This document shows, in pieces, positions 8,275 to 16,792 of a stretch of DNA of 64,000 nt. Positions within the stretch are counted from its first letter, which is position 1, and each line of letters starts with the position of its first letter. A program made the position numbers and the translations under genes. The notes under the pieces are model-generated. The model was not told where the DNA came from. It ran no database searches and saw nothing but the letters and a program-made list of their open reading frames with translations. The DNA comes from Streptomyces sp. NBC_01463 (GTDB taxonomy: Bacteria > Actinomycetota > Actinomycetes > Streptomycetales > Streptomycetaceae): contig CP109468.1 in assembly GCA_036227345.1 (NCBI GenBank), forward strand, positions 8,432,001 to 8,496,000. Reading direction: 5' to 3'.

Positions 8275-10299
8275 ATGGTGATCGACAACGACCCGTACCA
8301 GTGGCTGGAAGACATCGAGGGAGAGGCCGCCCTCGCCTGGGTGGCCGAGCGGAACGCCGAGACGGAGGCCGCGCTGGCGGCCGACGGCGCGTTCACCTCC
8401 CTCAAGGAGTACATACGGGAGGTGCTGGACGCCCCGGACCGGATCCCGTACGTCTCGCGCCACGGGGCCTTCCTCTACAACTTCTGGCGCGACGCCGAGC
8501 ACGTACGCGGTGTGTGGCGGCGCACGACGACCGAGGAGTACCGCACCGACGCGCCCGCGTGGGAGGTCCTGCTCGACATCGACGCACTCGCCGCGGCGGA
8601 GGGCGTGAAGTGGATGTGGGCCGGAGCGCGGCTGCGCCGCCCCGACTGCGGCCGGGCGCTGGTCAGCCTCTCGCGCGACGGCGGTGACGCCGTGGAGGTC
8701 CGCGAGTTCGACCTCGCCACGCGTACGTTCGTCGAGGACGGCTTCCGGGTGGCGGAGGCGAAGACACGGATCGGCTGGATCGACGCCGACACCGTCTTCA
8801 TCGGCACCGACACGGGCCCGGGCTCGCTGACCGATTCCGGCTACCCGCGGACCGTCCGCAGATGGCGCCGGGGTACGCCGCTGGACGAGGCCGAGACGGT
8901 CTTCGAGGGCGAGACGGCGGACGTGGCGGCCGGTGCCTGGCACGACACCGCACCCGGTTTCGAACGGGACTTCGTCGTCAGGTCGACGGACTTCCACCAC
9001 AGCGAGCTGTACCTCCTGACCGCGGGCTCCTCGCTCGTCCGGATCGACGTTCCCGACGACGCCGACGCCTACGCCCACCGTGAGCACCTGATCGTCACCC
9101 TGAAGTCCGACTGGCTCGGCCACCGCGCGGGCTCACTGCTGGCCTTCGGCTTCGACGCCTTCCTGGCGGGCGACCGCACCCCGCAGGCCCTGTTCACCCC
9201 GGACGCGCGAACGGCCCTGGCCGGACACACCTGGACCCGTCACCACCTGATCCTGGAGACGATGCACGACGTCAGCACCCGCATCGAGGTGCTCACCCCC
9301 GTCCCCGGCGACGGGTGGACCCGCGCACCGCTCGCAGACGTTCCGGAGCTGTCGGCCGTCAGCGTCGTGGACACGGATCCGGACGTCTCCGACGAGTACT
9401 TCCTCGACGTCTCGGGATTCCTGCAGCCGTCCACCCTCCACCGCGGCACCGTCGGCGGCGGCACGGAGATCGTCAAGCAGGCGCCGGCCCGCTTCGACAC
9501 CGCCGGTCTGTCGGTGGAGCAGCACTTCGCCGTCTCCGGGGACGGCACACGTGTGCCGTACTTCGTGATCGGCCCCGACCGCACCGCCACGGGCCCCGGC
9601 CCCGCGCTGCTCTACGGCTACGGCGGCTTCGAGGTCTCGCTGACGCCCTCGTACGGTGCGGTGACGGGCCGGGCGTGGCTGGAACGAGGAGGCACCTATG
9701 TGATCGCGAACATCCGCGGGGGCGGCGAGTACGGACCGGCCTGGCACCGGGCCGCGCTCGGGGCGGACCGGGCGCGGGCCTTCGAGGACTTCGCGGCCGT
9801 CGCCGCCGACCTCGTGGCACGGGGCGTCACCACCGAGGCCATGCTCGGCGCCACGGGAGGCAGCAACGGCGGTCTCCTCATGGGGGCGATGGTCACCCGC
9901 CACCCCGGACTGTTCGGCGCGATCGTCGCGCAGGTGCCGCTGCTGGACATGCTCCGCTTCCACGAACTCCTCGCCGGGGCGTCCTGGATCGCCGAGTACG
10001 GGAACCCGGACGACCGCACCGACCGCGAGCACCTCAGCGATCTGTCCCCGTACCACCGGCTCGACGCGGACCGCGCCTACCCGCCGCTGCTGCTGACGAC
10101 CTCCACCCGTGACGACCGCGTCCATCCCGGCCACGCCCGTAAGACGGCCGCACGGCTGCGCGAACTCGGCCACCGGGTCCTGCTCCACGAGAACACCGGC
10201 GGCGGCCACGCGGGCGCCGGCGACAACGAACAGGCGGCCCACAACAACGCCCTGGTACACACCTTCCTGTGGCAGCACCTCACGCGCGACACGCCCTGA
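8275..10299 (+). CDS. Prolyl oligopeptidase-family serine peptidase (S9)
   Basis: A 674-residue cytosolic-type peptidase with no signal peptide. The N-terminal half is the seven-bladed propeller region, beginning DPYQWLEDIEGEAALAWVAERN as in prolyl endopeptidases. The C-terminal alpha/beta-hydrolase has the nucleophile motif GGSNGG (Ser530), the acid in TRDDRVHPGHARK and the His in GGGHAGA. It cleaves short proline-containing peptides. The ATG at 8275 was chosen because the 12 codons upstream to GTG 8239 do not resemble the family. It lies 100 bp behind the glucanase gene on the same strand and converges with the NTF2-like gene. Confidence 0.9.
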   Translation: MVIDNDPYQWLEDIEGEAALAWVAERNAETEAALAADGAFTSLKEYIREVLDAPDRIPYVSRHGAFLYNFWRDAEHVRGVWRRTTTEEYRTDAPAWEVLLDIDALAAAEGVKWMWAGARLRRPDCGRALVSLSRDGGDAVEVREFDLATRTFVEDGFRVAEAKTRIGWIDADTVFIGTDTGPGSLTDSGYPRTVRRWRRGTPLDEAETVFEGETADVAAGAWHDTAPGFERDFVVRSTDFHHSELYLLTAGSSLVRIDVPDDADAYAHREHLIVTLKSDWLGHRAGSLLAFGFDAFLAGDRTPQALFTPDARTALAGHTWTRHHLILETMHDVSTRIEVLTPVPGDGWTRAPLADVPELSAVSVVDTDPDVSDEYFLDVSGFLQPSTLHRGTVGGGTEIVKQAPARFDTAGLSVEQHFAVSGDGTRVPYFVIGPDRTATGPGPALLYGYGGFEVSLTPSYGAVTGRAWLERGGTYVIANIRGGGEYGPAWHRAALGADRARAFEDFAAVAADLVARGVTTEAMLGATGGSNGGLLMGAMVTRHPGLFGAIVAQVPLLDMLRFHELLAGASWIAEYGNPDDRTDREHLSDLSPYHRLDADRAYPPLLLTTSTRDDRVHPGHARKTAARLRELGHRVLLHENTGGGHAGAGDNEQAAHNNALVHTFLWQHLTRDTP

Positions 10300-10329
10300 G
10301 CGGGCGACGGGCGGAACTCCGCCGTTCCC

Positions 10330-10764
10330 TCACGGGGTGCAGGCCTCGGCGATCGACAGGCTGTTCTCGTAGAGGTGGTGCCGGGTGATGCGGCCGTCCT
10401 CGACGGTGAGGTGGAGTGCGAACGGGCCGGCGAAGGCCTTGCCCGTGGCCCGAACGGTTCCCGACAGATGACCCGTCAGCACGGCGTCGGCGCCGTCGAC
10501 GAGGAAGGTGCCGACGGACGCACGCGCGTCCTCGGGCACGGTGTGCCGCGCCAGCTCAGCCGCCTGAGCGGCGCATTCGGCCGCGGTGCGCCGCGGGCGG
10601 ATCCACGGGACGACGGGGTTCTCCGCCAGGAGCCAGTCGACCTCGTCGGCGAAGAGCGCGGCGATCCGGTCCGTGTCCCCGTCCAGCCGGGCGGCCAGGA
10701 ACTCCTGCACGACGGCGCGGGTGGCGTCGGTGACGGTGGTGGAGCCGGGGGAGGTGGCGGACAT
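10330..10764 (-). CDS. NTF2-like (SnoaL/DUF4440-type) protein
   Basis: A 144-residue protein starting MSATSPGSTTVTDATRAVVQEFLAARLDGDTDRIAALFADEVDW, the standard helix pair that opens the NTF2-like cone fold, and ending HLTVEDGRITRHHLYENSLSI, its last strands. The fold is used by isomerases, cyclases and ligand-binding proteins; no substrate can be read. GAGGAG stands before the ATG. It lies 30 bp from the end of the convergent peptidase gene, and a short GGCGGA/TCCGCC hairpin sits between the two stops. Confidence 0.8.
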   Translation of the reverse strand: MSATSPGSTTVTDATRAVVQEFLAARLDGDTDRIAALFADEVDWLLAENPVVPWIRPRRTAAECAAQAAELARHTVPEDARASVGTFLVDGADAVLTGHLSGTVRATGKAFAGPFALHLTVEDGRITRHHLYENSLSIAEACTP

Positions 10765-10878
10765 GGCGTGCTCCTCGTTGCTGGGCCGGGGCATCGGCGG
10801 GGATGTCCGTCGATGTGCTCAACCCTGCCGGGGAAGGGCGGAACGGTCGATTACCCCCGGGGTAATGAGCGGGCAGCG

Positions 10879-11059
10879 CCAGGGCGTGTTTCGAAAGTCC
10901 CGCCTGCTCGGCGACGCCTGGCACGCGCCCTCGCCGCGTTGTCGGGATCACCCCGATACACCCAGTATCGGGGCGACCCTCCGCCTTGCGATCGCACGCA
11001 CCAGACGCCGCCGAGCCCGCCCTTCGGGCGGACGGCGCTACTTTCGAAACACGCCCTGG
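10879..11059. mobile_element. MITE-like 181-bp inverted-repeat element
   Basis: The ends are perfect 20-bp inverted repeats, ccagggcgtgtttcgaaagt at 10879-10898 and its reverse complement at 11040-11059. Inside is a second perfect stem CCCCGATAC (10951-10959)/GTATCGGGG (10965-10973) with a 5-nt loop, and a GCCCGCCC/GGGCGGAC-type hairpin near the right end. It encodes no transposase. Such GTGTTTCGAAAG-bounded repeats are, to my recollection, dispersed in many Streptomyces genomes. No clear target-site duplication is seen. It occupies the 3' end of the adjacent winged-helix gene. Confidence 0.8.
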
Positions 11060-11742
11060 ACGGGGCCGCCGGTCTCCGCCCCCAGCAGCTCCCGGAACGC
11101 CCCGGCACCCGCCGGCGTCACCTTCACCGCCCGCCCCGAACCGACCCGCCGCACCCACCCCCGCTCCAGCGCCGTCGCACACAGGGCCGCCCCGAGCGCT
11201 CCGGCCAGATGCGACCGGCGTTCCGTCCAGTCCAGGCAACTGCGCACCAAGGGCCGGCGGGAGCCCGAGGGGTGCCGGTAGTCCAGCGTGCCGGCCAGCC
11301 ACTCCCGGCCCGCCGGGGTGACGGCCAGTCCGGACTCGTCGGAGACCAGACCGCGGGAGACCATCGCGTCGGCCAGGGTCACGCCCAGGTGCCCGGCGAG
11401 ATGGTCGTAGCACGTACGGGCCCTCGCCTCGGCGCTGAGCCGAACCGACTGGCGCAGGTTACGGGGGCTGGGGGTGTGCGGCGAGAAGGAGGCGACGGCC
11501 TCGATCAGGGCGGCCGCCTCCGGCCCGGCCAGCCGCACATAGCGGTGCCTGCCCTGCCGTTCCTCGGCCAGCAGCCCGCCCTCGATGAGGCGGGAGAGCT
11601 GCTCACTCGCACTGGACGGGCTGACCCCGGCGACCCGGGCGAGCTCGCCGGCGGTCCAGGCGCGGCCGTCGAGCAGCGTCTGGCAGAAGACGGCCCGGGT
11701 GCGGTCGGCGAGCAGGGCGGCGGTCTCGGCGAGTGAGGACAT
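11038..11742 (-). CDS. ArsR-like winged-helix transcriptional regulator
   Basis: A 234-residue protein. Residues about 1-70 form an ArsR-type winged helix (AETAALLADRTRAVFCQTLLDGRAWTAGELARVAGVSPSSASEQLSRLIEGGLL). The rest is a C-terminal region with a second helix-rich domain. No metal-binding CxC motif is present, so a small-molecule or redox signal is more likely than arsenic. Its last residues (QGVFRK) and stop codon are read from the left arm of a MITE-like repeat, so the ancestral C-terminus was probably altered or the repeat is tolerated there. It is divergent from a PEP-mutase-family gene across 65 bp containing a perfect palindrome and likely controls it. Confidence 0.85.
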   Translation of the reverse strand: MSSLAETAALLADRTRAVFCQTLLDGRAWTAGELARVAGVSPSSASEQLSRLIEGGLLAEERQGRHRYVRLAGPEAAALIEAVASFSPHTPSPRNLRQSVRLSAEARARTCYDHLAGHLGVTLADAMVSRGLVSDESGLAVTPAGREWLAGTLDYRHPSGSRRPLVRSCLDWTERRSHLAGALGAALCATALERGWVRRVGSGRAVKVTPAGAGAFRELLGAETGGPVQGVFRK

Positions 11743-11762
11743 GCGGCCATGATGCCGCCGCA

Positions 11763-11786
11763 ACGGTTCGGGGTGCGCCGAACCGT
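11763..11786. promoter_or_regulatory. Palindromic operator between regulator and PEPM gene
   Basis: ACGGTTCGG (11763-11771) and CCGAACCGT (11778-11786) form a perfect 9-bp inverted repeat with a 6-nt spacer in the 65-bp divergent region. TACCGT (11795-11800), a TAnnnT-type -10, sits 7 nt before the ATG at 11808, so the palindrome would overlap the spacer and -35 zone. This fits repression by the divergently encoded regulator. Confidence 0.6.
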
Positions 11787-11807
11787 ACCGGCACTACCGT
11801 CGGGATC

Positions 11808-12674
11808 ATGACGCACCCGACGCATGAGCCCGACCGCTCCGATCCGCGCCCGCCGGTCGCGGAGGACGGCCCGCCGACGCCGTTCGCCCGCCTCCATCAC
11901 CTGGCCGCCCCGTTGCTGCTGCCCAATGCCTGGGACCACGCGTCCGCCGCGGCCCTGGCCGGGCAGGGCTTCGCGGCCGTCGGTACCACCAGCCTGGGCG
12001 TGGCCGCTGCCGCCGGTCTGCCGGACGGGGCGGCCGCCGCGGCGGGGGCGACCGTGGACCTGGCCCGCCGCCTGGGGGAGGAGCGGTTCCTCTTCACCGT
12101 CGACGCCGAGGGCGGCTTCAGCGATGACGTGGCGGAGGTGGCCGAACTGGCCCGGACGCTGTACGAGGCCGGCGCCGCCGGGATCAACCTGGAGGACGGC
12201 CGCCCCGACGGCACGCTGGCACCCATGGAGTTGCACGCGGCGAAGATCGCCGCGTGCAAGGAAGCCGCTCCCGCGCTGTTCGTCAACGCGCGCACCGACA
12301 CCTACTGGTCGGCCCGGCAGGAGGAGCAGACCGCGACGCGCCTCGGCTGCTACGAACAGGCCGGTGCCGACGGGGTGTTCGTGCCGGGGCTGACCGATCC
12401 GGACGGGATCGCCGGCCTGATCTCGGACCTCGCCGTACCGTTGAACATCCTGTACACACCGGCCGGGCCCACGCTCCACGAGCTGGCGGAGCTGGGCGTA
12501 CGCAGGGTCAGTCTCGGCTCGCTCCTCTACCGCGCGGCGCTCACTGCTGCCGTGGACACGGCAGTCGCCATCCGTGACGGGCGGCACGCGGACCGGGGTG
12601 TCCTGTCCTACGCCGAGGTGCAGGCCCTGGCGGGGACCGCGGAGGATTCCGGCACCCGCCCGCAGGGCCGGTAG
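11808..12674 (+). CDS. Isocitrate lyase/PEP mutase-family protein (paralogue 2)
   Basis: A 288-residue TIM-barrel protein resembling the protein at 2554-3393: LLLPNAWDHASAAALAGQGFAAVGTTSLG, TVDAEGGFS (metal-site Asp/Glu), INLEDG, NARTDTYW and RRVSLGSLLYR occur in the same order. The KKCGH loop of isocitrate lyase is absent, so it belongs to the large uncharacterised branch acting on 2-oxo-acid-type substrates. The ATG at 11808 lies 7 nt after a TAnnnT -10-like hexamer and has no Shine-Dalgarno sequence, which suggests a leaderless transcript. Gene order implies control by the divergent winged-helix regulator. Confidence 0.85.
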   Translation: MTHPTHEPDRSDPRPPVAEDGPPTPFARLHHLAAPLLLPNAWDHASAAALAGQGFAAVGTTSLGVAAAAGLPDGAAAAAGATVDLARRLGEERFLFTVDAEGGFSDDVAEVAELARTLYEAGAAGINLEDGRPDGTLAPMELHAAKIAACKEAAPALFVNARTDTYWSARQEEQTATRLGCYEQAGADGVFVPGLTDPDGIAGLISDLAVPLNILYTPAGPTLHELAELGVRRVSLGSLLYRAALTAAVDTAVAIRDGRHADRGVLSYAEVQALAGTAEDSGTRPQGR

Positions 12675-12775
12675 CGCCGGACCGCTGCGACGCGCGGCGG
12701 AGCGTCGGGCCCGCCGCGCCGCCGGACCGACCGGGAGGTACGGTGCTCGGATCGGTGCACAGGAGGGTGTGGGAC

Positions 12776-14029
12776 ATGGCCGGAACGGTGACTGCGGGCC
12801 TGCCGCGGATGCGTGAGGACCTCGCCGAGCTCTATCGGGATCTGCACCGCCATCCGGAGCTGTCGTTGCAGGAGATCCGGACCGCGGCGCTGCTGGCCGA
12901 GCGCCTGCGGACCGCGGGTTTCGACGAGGTGGCCGAAGGGGTCGGTCTCACCGGTGTGGTGGGCGTCCTGCGCAACGGGGACGGCCCGGTGGTGATGGTG
13001 CGCGCGGACTTCGACGCGCTGCCGGTCGAGGAGAGGACCGGACTGCCCTACGCCAGCACGGCGCGTGCCGTGGCGGGCGACGGCCACGAAGTGCCGGTGA
13101 TGCACGCGTGCGGGCACGACATGCACGCCGTCTGCCTGGCCGGTGCGGCCGCGCTGCTCGCGCAGACCCGGGACGCGTGGAGCGGCACACTGCTGGTGGT
13201 GTTCCAGCCGGCCGAGGAACTGGCGGTCGGTGCTCGGGGGATGGTCGACGACGGACTCTTCGAACGCTTTCCCCGGCCGGACATCATCCTGGGCCAGCAC
13301 GTCGGGCCGCTGCCCGCCGGCTTCATCGGGTACGGCACCGGACCGGTCATGGCCGCCGCCGACTCGCTGGACATCACGCTCCACGGCCGCGGCGGACACG
13401 GGTCCCGGCCGGAGGCGACGATCGATCCGGTGCTGATGGCGGCGAACGTGGTCACGCGGCTGCAGGGCATCGTCGCGCGCGAGGTGCCTCCGGCCGAGAC
13501 CGCCGTGGTGACGGTGGGCCGTCTGCAGGCCGGCACGAAGGACAACATCATCCCCGACAAGGCCGAACTGGGCGTCAACGTACGTTCGTTCACACCGGCC
13601 GTACGCGATCTGGTCCGCGCAGCGGTCGAACGCGTCGTGGTGGGGGAGTCGCGGACGAGCGGCGCCGAACGGGATCCGGACTTCAGGTGGTTCGCCTCCG
13701 CACCCGCCCTCGTCAGCGAGCCGGCGGCCACGGAGAGGACGGTTGCGGCGTTCTCCGAGTACTTCGGTGCGCAGCGGATTCTTCCGATGCCGCAGGTGAA
13801 CGCGAGCGAGGACGTGGGGGTGTTCGGTGAGTCGCTCGGTGTGCCGACCGTGTTCTGGTTCTGGGGCGGGCTGGAGACGGAGTCGACGGTCGCCGCGTTC
13901 ACCGAAGGGCGGATGGACGAACTGCCGGGCAACCACTCCCCGTTCTTCGCACCCGTCATCGAGCCGACGCTGAGCACCGGTGTGGAGGCGCTGGTCGTGG
14001 CGGCTCTGACCTGGCTCGGCAAGGGGTGA
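12776..14029 (+). CDS. M20-family amidohydrolase (hippurate hydrolase-like)
   Basis: A 417-residue metallo-amidohydrolase. RDLHRHPELSLQE opens the M20D subfamily. RADFDALPVEERTGLPYAS and MHACGHDMHAVCLAGAAALL carry the metal-ligand Asp, His and Cys residues, FQPAEE the catalytic and ligand Glu, and GRGGHGSRPEATIDP the lid-domain His. Substrates of this group are N-acyl amino acids such as hippurate, indole-acetyl or N-acetyl conjugates. AGGAGG at 12761-12766 lies 9 nt before the ATG and decides this start over one at 12743. It ends at a strong hairpin shared with the convergent secreted-protein gene. Confidence 0.9.
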   Translation: MAGTVTAGLPRMREDLAELYRDLHRHPELSLQEIRTAALLAERLRTAGFDEVAEGVGLTGVVGVLRNGDGPVVMVRADFDALPVEERTGLPYASTARAVAGDGHEVPVMHACGHDMHAVCLAGAAALLAQTRDAWSGTLLVVFQPAEELAVGARGMVDDGLFERFPRPDIILGQHVGPLPAGFIGYGTGPVMAAADSLDITLHGRGGHGSRPEATIDPVLMAANVVTRLQGIVAREVPPAETAVVTVGRLQAGTKDNIIPDKAELGVNVRSFTPAVRDLVRAAVERVVVGESRTSGAERDPDFRWFASAPALVSEPAATERTVAAFSEYFGAQRILPMPQVNASEDVGVFGESLGVPTVFWFWGGLETESTVAAFTEGRMDELPGNHSPFFAPVIEPTLSTGVEALVVAALTWLGKG

Positions 14030-14085
14030 CCGCGGTGCGCCCGTTCCGTGGCCGCCCGGGCGGCTGACACCTGCCCGGACAGCAG

Positions 14086-14124
14086 GACCGGCCGCGGCGC
14101 GCCATGTGGGCGCCGCGACCGGTC
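14086..14124. terminator. Bidirectional hairpin terminator
   Basis: A 15-bp stem with one mismatch (14086-14100 with 14110-14124, 9-nt loop) lies between the convergent amidohydrolase and secreted-protein genes. Like most Streptomyces terminators it lacks a T tract. Confidence 0.7.
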
Positions 14125-14147
14125 GGTTCACTGCTCGGGACCGCGGA

Positions 14148-14672
14148 TCAGGCGCCGTCGACCGGAATCCAGCTCGACCACTTCTCGGGCTGGTAGAAGG
14201 TGTCCGTGTCGCTGTCGTAGCGGAACACGCGCAACTGCACGTGTCCCTTCTCCCAGTAGTCGTACTTGCACGTGGCCCACGTGTTCACGCCACGGTTGTT
14301 GATGCAGACGGCGGCCGCGCGCCCGTAGTCGGTGTAGATGCCGATGGCGGCCGACATGCCGTCCTTCTCCGTGTCGCCCGCCCACACGGTGTCGCCGTAG
14401 TGCTTGAAGCAGCCTTCGGCGCCGTAGGCGGCGGTCTGTCCGAGGCAGTCGACCGGCGGCGAGACGGCCTGGGCTGCCGATCCTTCGGCGGGAAGTTCCG
14501 GACCCAGCTCCGGGGCCGTCGCCTCGATGATCTCCGCATCCGTCGGGATCGACACGGCCTGAAGCCCGTCCGGCGCCTCGTCGGCCAGTGCCGGTGCGGC
14601 GGTCAGGAGCGAGAAGGCGAGCGCCGTCACCCCGACCAGAGCGCTCCATCTCCCATGTCTACGATCGCGCAT
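14148..14672 (-). CDS. Secreted protein of unknown function
   Basis: A 174-residue protein with a signal peptide: RDRRHGRW basic start, a hydrophobic core ALVGVTALAFSLLTAAPALA and cleavage after ALA near residue 30. The mature part has an acidic linker and a C-terminal domain with four cysteines (DCLGQT, EGCFKHYGD, AVCINNRG, WATCKYDYW) likely forming two disulfides, and many aromatic residues, suggesting a small beta-rich exported domain. I recognise no family. It is transcribed alone, away from the channel gene and towards the shared hairpin after the amidohydrolase gene. Confidence 0.7.
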   Translation of the reverse strand: MRDRRHGRWSALVGVTALAFSLLTAAPALADEAPDGLQAVSIPTDAEIIEATAPELGPELPAEGSAAQAVSPPVDCLGQTAAYGAEGCFKHYGDTVWAGDTEKDGMSAAIGIYTDYGRAAAVCINNRGVNTWATCKYDYWEKGHVQLRVFRYDSDTDTFYQPEKWSSWIPVDGA

Positions 14673-14856
14673 ACGCCGCTACCCCACCCCGGCCGTGAAC
14701 CACAGGCCATTGCTTCATGAATGTGAACAAGGTGTGAGGGTAGTGGATCTTCGGCCCCGAAAGAAGGGGATGGGGGAAGGGATGACAGTGCCGTCCGCCA
14801 CGTCAAGGGCCGTTCGTCCGGCGCGAATCCGGCATACGCCGCGAGGCGGTTTCCGG

Positions 14857-15342
14857 TCAGCGCTCGCCGTGACGCTCCAGCAACTCCTCGATGCGGTCGA
14901 AGCGCTGGTGCAGGACCCGCATCTCCGAGCCGACCGCTTCCTCGCCCTCGCGGGAGACCCGCCGTACGGCCGTGCCGACCTCGCGCGCCTCCTTCTGCGC
15001 CCGGTCGACGAACCAGGTGGCGATCGCCGCGGTGACCATGCCGAACGTGGTGATCCCGGCGAGCATCGTCACGGACGCGATGACCCGGCCCCACGCGGTC
15101 ACCGGGTAGAGGTCGCCGTATCCCACCGTCGTCGCCGTCTCGATCGACCACCAGACGGCCTTGGGGAAGGAGGTGATGTTCGCGCCCGCAGCACCTCTCT
15201 CGGCGGGCACGACGAGCGCCGAGCCGGCCAGCAGGACGGCGGCGGTCGCGGACGTGACGCCCAGCGCCGCCCGGACGTGGAAGGCGCGCCACCGCGGGTC
15301 GCTCAGGAGGCGGCCGACCAATTGGAAGAAGGACTGCTGCAC
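14857..15342 (-). CDS. Two-TM potassium channel
   Basis: A 161-residue membrane protein with the minimal K+ channel layout: TM1 (about 26-48, ALGVTSATAAVLLAGSALVV), a pore helix, the selectivity filter TTVGYGD (about residues 71-77) followed by LYPV, and TM2 (about 87-112). The C-terminal 45 residues (RAQKEAREVGTAVRR... QRFDRIEELLERHGER) are charged and predicted to form a helix or coiled coil for tetramer assembly. No RCK or cyclic-nucleotide domain is present. It should form a homotetrameric passive K+ channel in the cytoplasmic membrane. Confidence 0.9.
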   Translation of the reverse strand: MQQSFFQLVGRLLSDPRWRAFHVRAALGVTSATAAVLLAGSALVVPAERGAAGANITSFPKAVWWSIETATTVGYGDLYPVTAWGRVIASVTMLAGITTFGMVTAAIATWFVDRAQKEAREVGTAVRRVSREGEEAVGSEMRVLHQRFDRIEELLERHGER

Positions 15343-15478
15343 GGGCGGATCTCCCGGGCGCCGGGTTGCGGGAAGGTCTCCGGCGACGCTACCCGTGTGA
15401 ACGCGCGGCGGAGGCCCGACACACGCCGGAAAACCGGCCGGACCTCGAACATCACGCCCCCCGTCCTGCCGGCTGCCG

Positions 15479-16756
15479 TCACTCCGTCGTGTGGCGCCGA
15501 CGGGTCACCCAGGCCGCGATCTCGTCGACGACGGCGGTGTCGACATGGCCCGGCCGTGCGTACTCGGCAGGCGTCGGCCGGCCGCGACCGGTCATGAACA
15601 GGTGGTTGGCGTCCGGATGGATCCGGAAGGTCACGTCGGGCCGGTCCGCCAGGGCGTCCCGCCAGCGGTCCAGGTCGTCGGCGACGGTCACCTGATAGTC
15701 CCGGCCGCCCTGCAGGACGAGCATCGGGCAGGTCAGCGAGGCGGCCGTGGAGACGGGATCGTAGGCGCGCAGATCGAGCCAGTAGGCGGCGGAGAACCCG
15801 AGCGGCAGCAGCTCCGCCGGGGTGTCGGGTGTGAGGCCGGGGCCCGCCACCAGCGCCGTCTGCCGGACCAGCGCCGCCACCGTCGCGTCCGCGCTCGGGC
15901 CGGGGGAGAGCGAGGTGAGGTGGCGGGCCACCCGTACGGCCGCCTCGTGCATCGGCTGGGCGTCCGCCGCGAGCAGGACCAGGCCGGCGACCGACGGCTC
16001 GGCGGCGGCGACCCGGGGCGCCGCCTTGCCGCCCATGCTGTGACCGACGAGGTGGACCCGGTCCGCGTCCACCGTCGCCTCCTGCCGGAGCAGCCGGACG
16101 GCGGCCCGTGCGTACGGCACGTACTCGTCGGCCATGGTGAAGTCCGGCGGCAGACGGCCGGGCTGCGTGAAGGTGACCTTGTCGAAACGCAGGACGGCCA
16201 CCTGCCGGGAGGCGAGCCCCCAGGCGAGGTCCTTGAGCGGCTTGTTGGGGCCGCTGCTCTCGTCGCGGTCGAACGCGCCACCGCCGCTGAGCAGCACCAC
16301 GGCGGGCCACGGACCGGGGCCGACGGGCAGGCTCAGGGTGCCGGGCACGGCGAGCTGACCGGTGCCGACCACGACCTCCCGCTCGGTGAACCGGTCCGTC
16401 GCCGCATAGGACGGCGGCTGCCACTTGGTGCCACTGCCCCCGTCGAGCCGCAGGCCCTGCAACAGGCCGTCCTCGCCCACCGACGTGATCACGGTGAGAG
16501 GGCCGTCGGCGCACGTCACCGGGAGGAACACGCGCACCGGGGCGCCATCGCCGGCTGCTGGCGCCGGCTCCCCGATCTCCCTGACCCCGCCCCGGCCTGC
16601 GGTCTCGGCCGCCCAGGCCAGGCGCAGCGCGTCCGCGGAGACCGCGGCGCGCAGCGGGGGCGCGAACAGTTCCACCACCTCGGCGAATCGCTCCGCCCGC
16701 AACAGCGTGGCCAGGCCCCGCACCACGTCGAGCGCCATCACTTCATCCGTTCGCAT
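15479..16756 (-). CDS. Alpha/beta-hydrolase with N-terminal DUF3887-like domain
   Basis: A 425-residue protein. The first 120 residues (LATLLRAERFAEVVELFAPPLRAAVSADALRLAWAAE) resemble the DUF3887-type accessory domain found fused to dienelactone-hydrolase-like enzymes. The rest is an alpha/beta-hydrolase with the oxyanion-side segment PAVVLLSGGGAFDRDE, the nucleophile elbow GHSMGG, the acid near LQGGRDYQV and the His in DANHLFM. No signal peptide is seen. It could act on ester-type metabolites or cell-wall precursors. ATG 16756 and ATG 16738 (MALDVV) are both possible. It is divergent from the HTH gene by only 36 bp, so the regulator probably controls it. Confidence 0.85.
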   Translation of the reverse strand: MRTDEVMALDVVRGLATLLRAERFAEVVELFAPPLRAAVSADALRLAWAAETAGRGGVREIGEPAPAAGDGAPVRVFLPVTCADGPLTVITSVGEDGLLQGLRLDGGSGTKWQPPSYAATDRFTEREVVVGTGQLAVPGTLSLPVGPGPWPAVVLLSGGGAFDRDESSGPNKPLKDLAWGLASRQVAVLRFDKVTFTQPGRLPPDFTMADEYVPYARAAVRLLRQEATVDADRVHLVGHSMGGKAAPRVAAAEPSVAGLVLLAADAQPMHEAAVRVARHLTSLSPGPSADATVAALVRQTALVAGPGLTPDTPAELLPLGFSAAYWLDLRAYDPVSTAASLTCPMLVLQGGRDYQVTVADDLDRWRDALADRPDVTFRIHPDANHLFMTGRGRPTPAEYARPGHVDTAVVDEIAAWVTRRRHTTE

Positions 16757-16792
16757 AATTGAGAAAGGTAGCAGTCGTGAGAAGGTTCGTGC

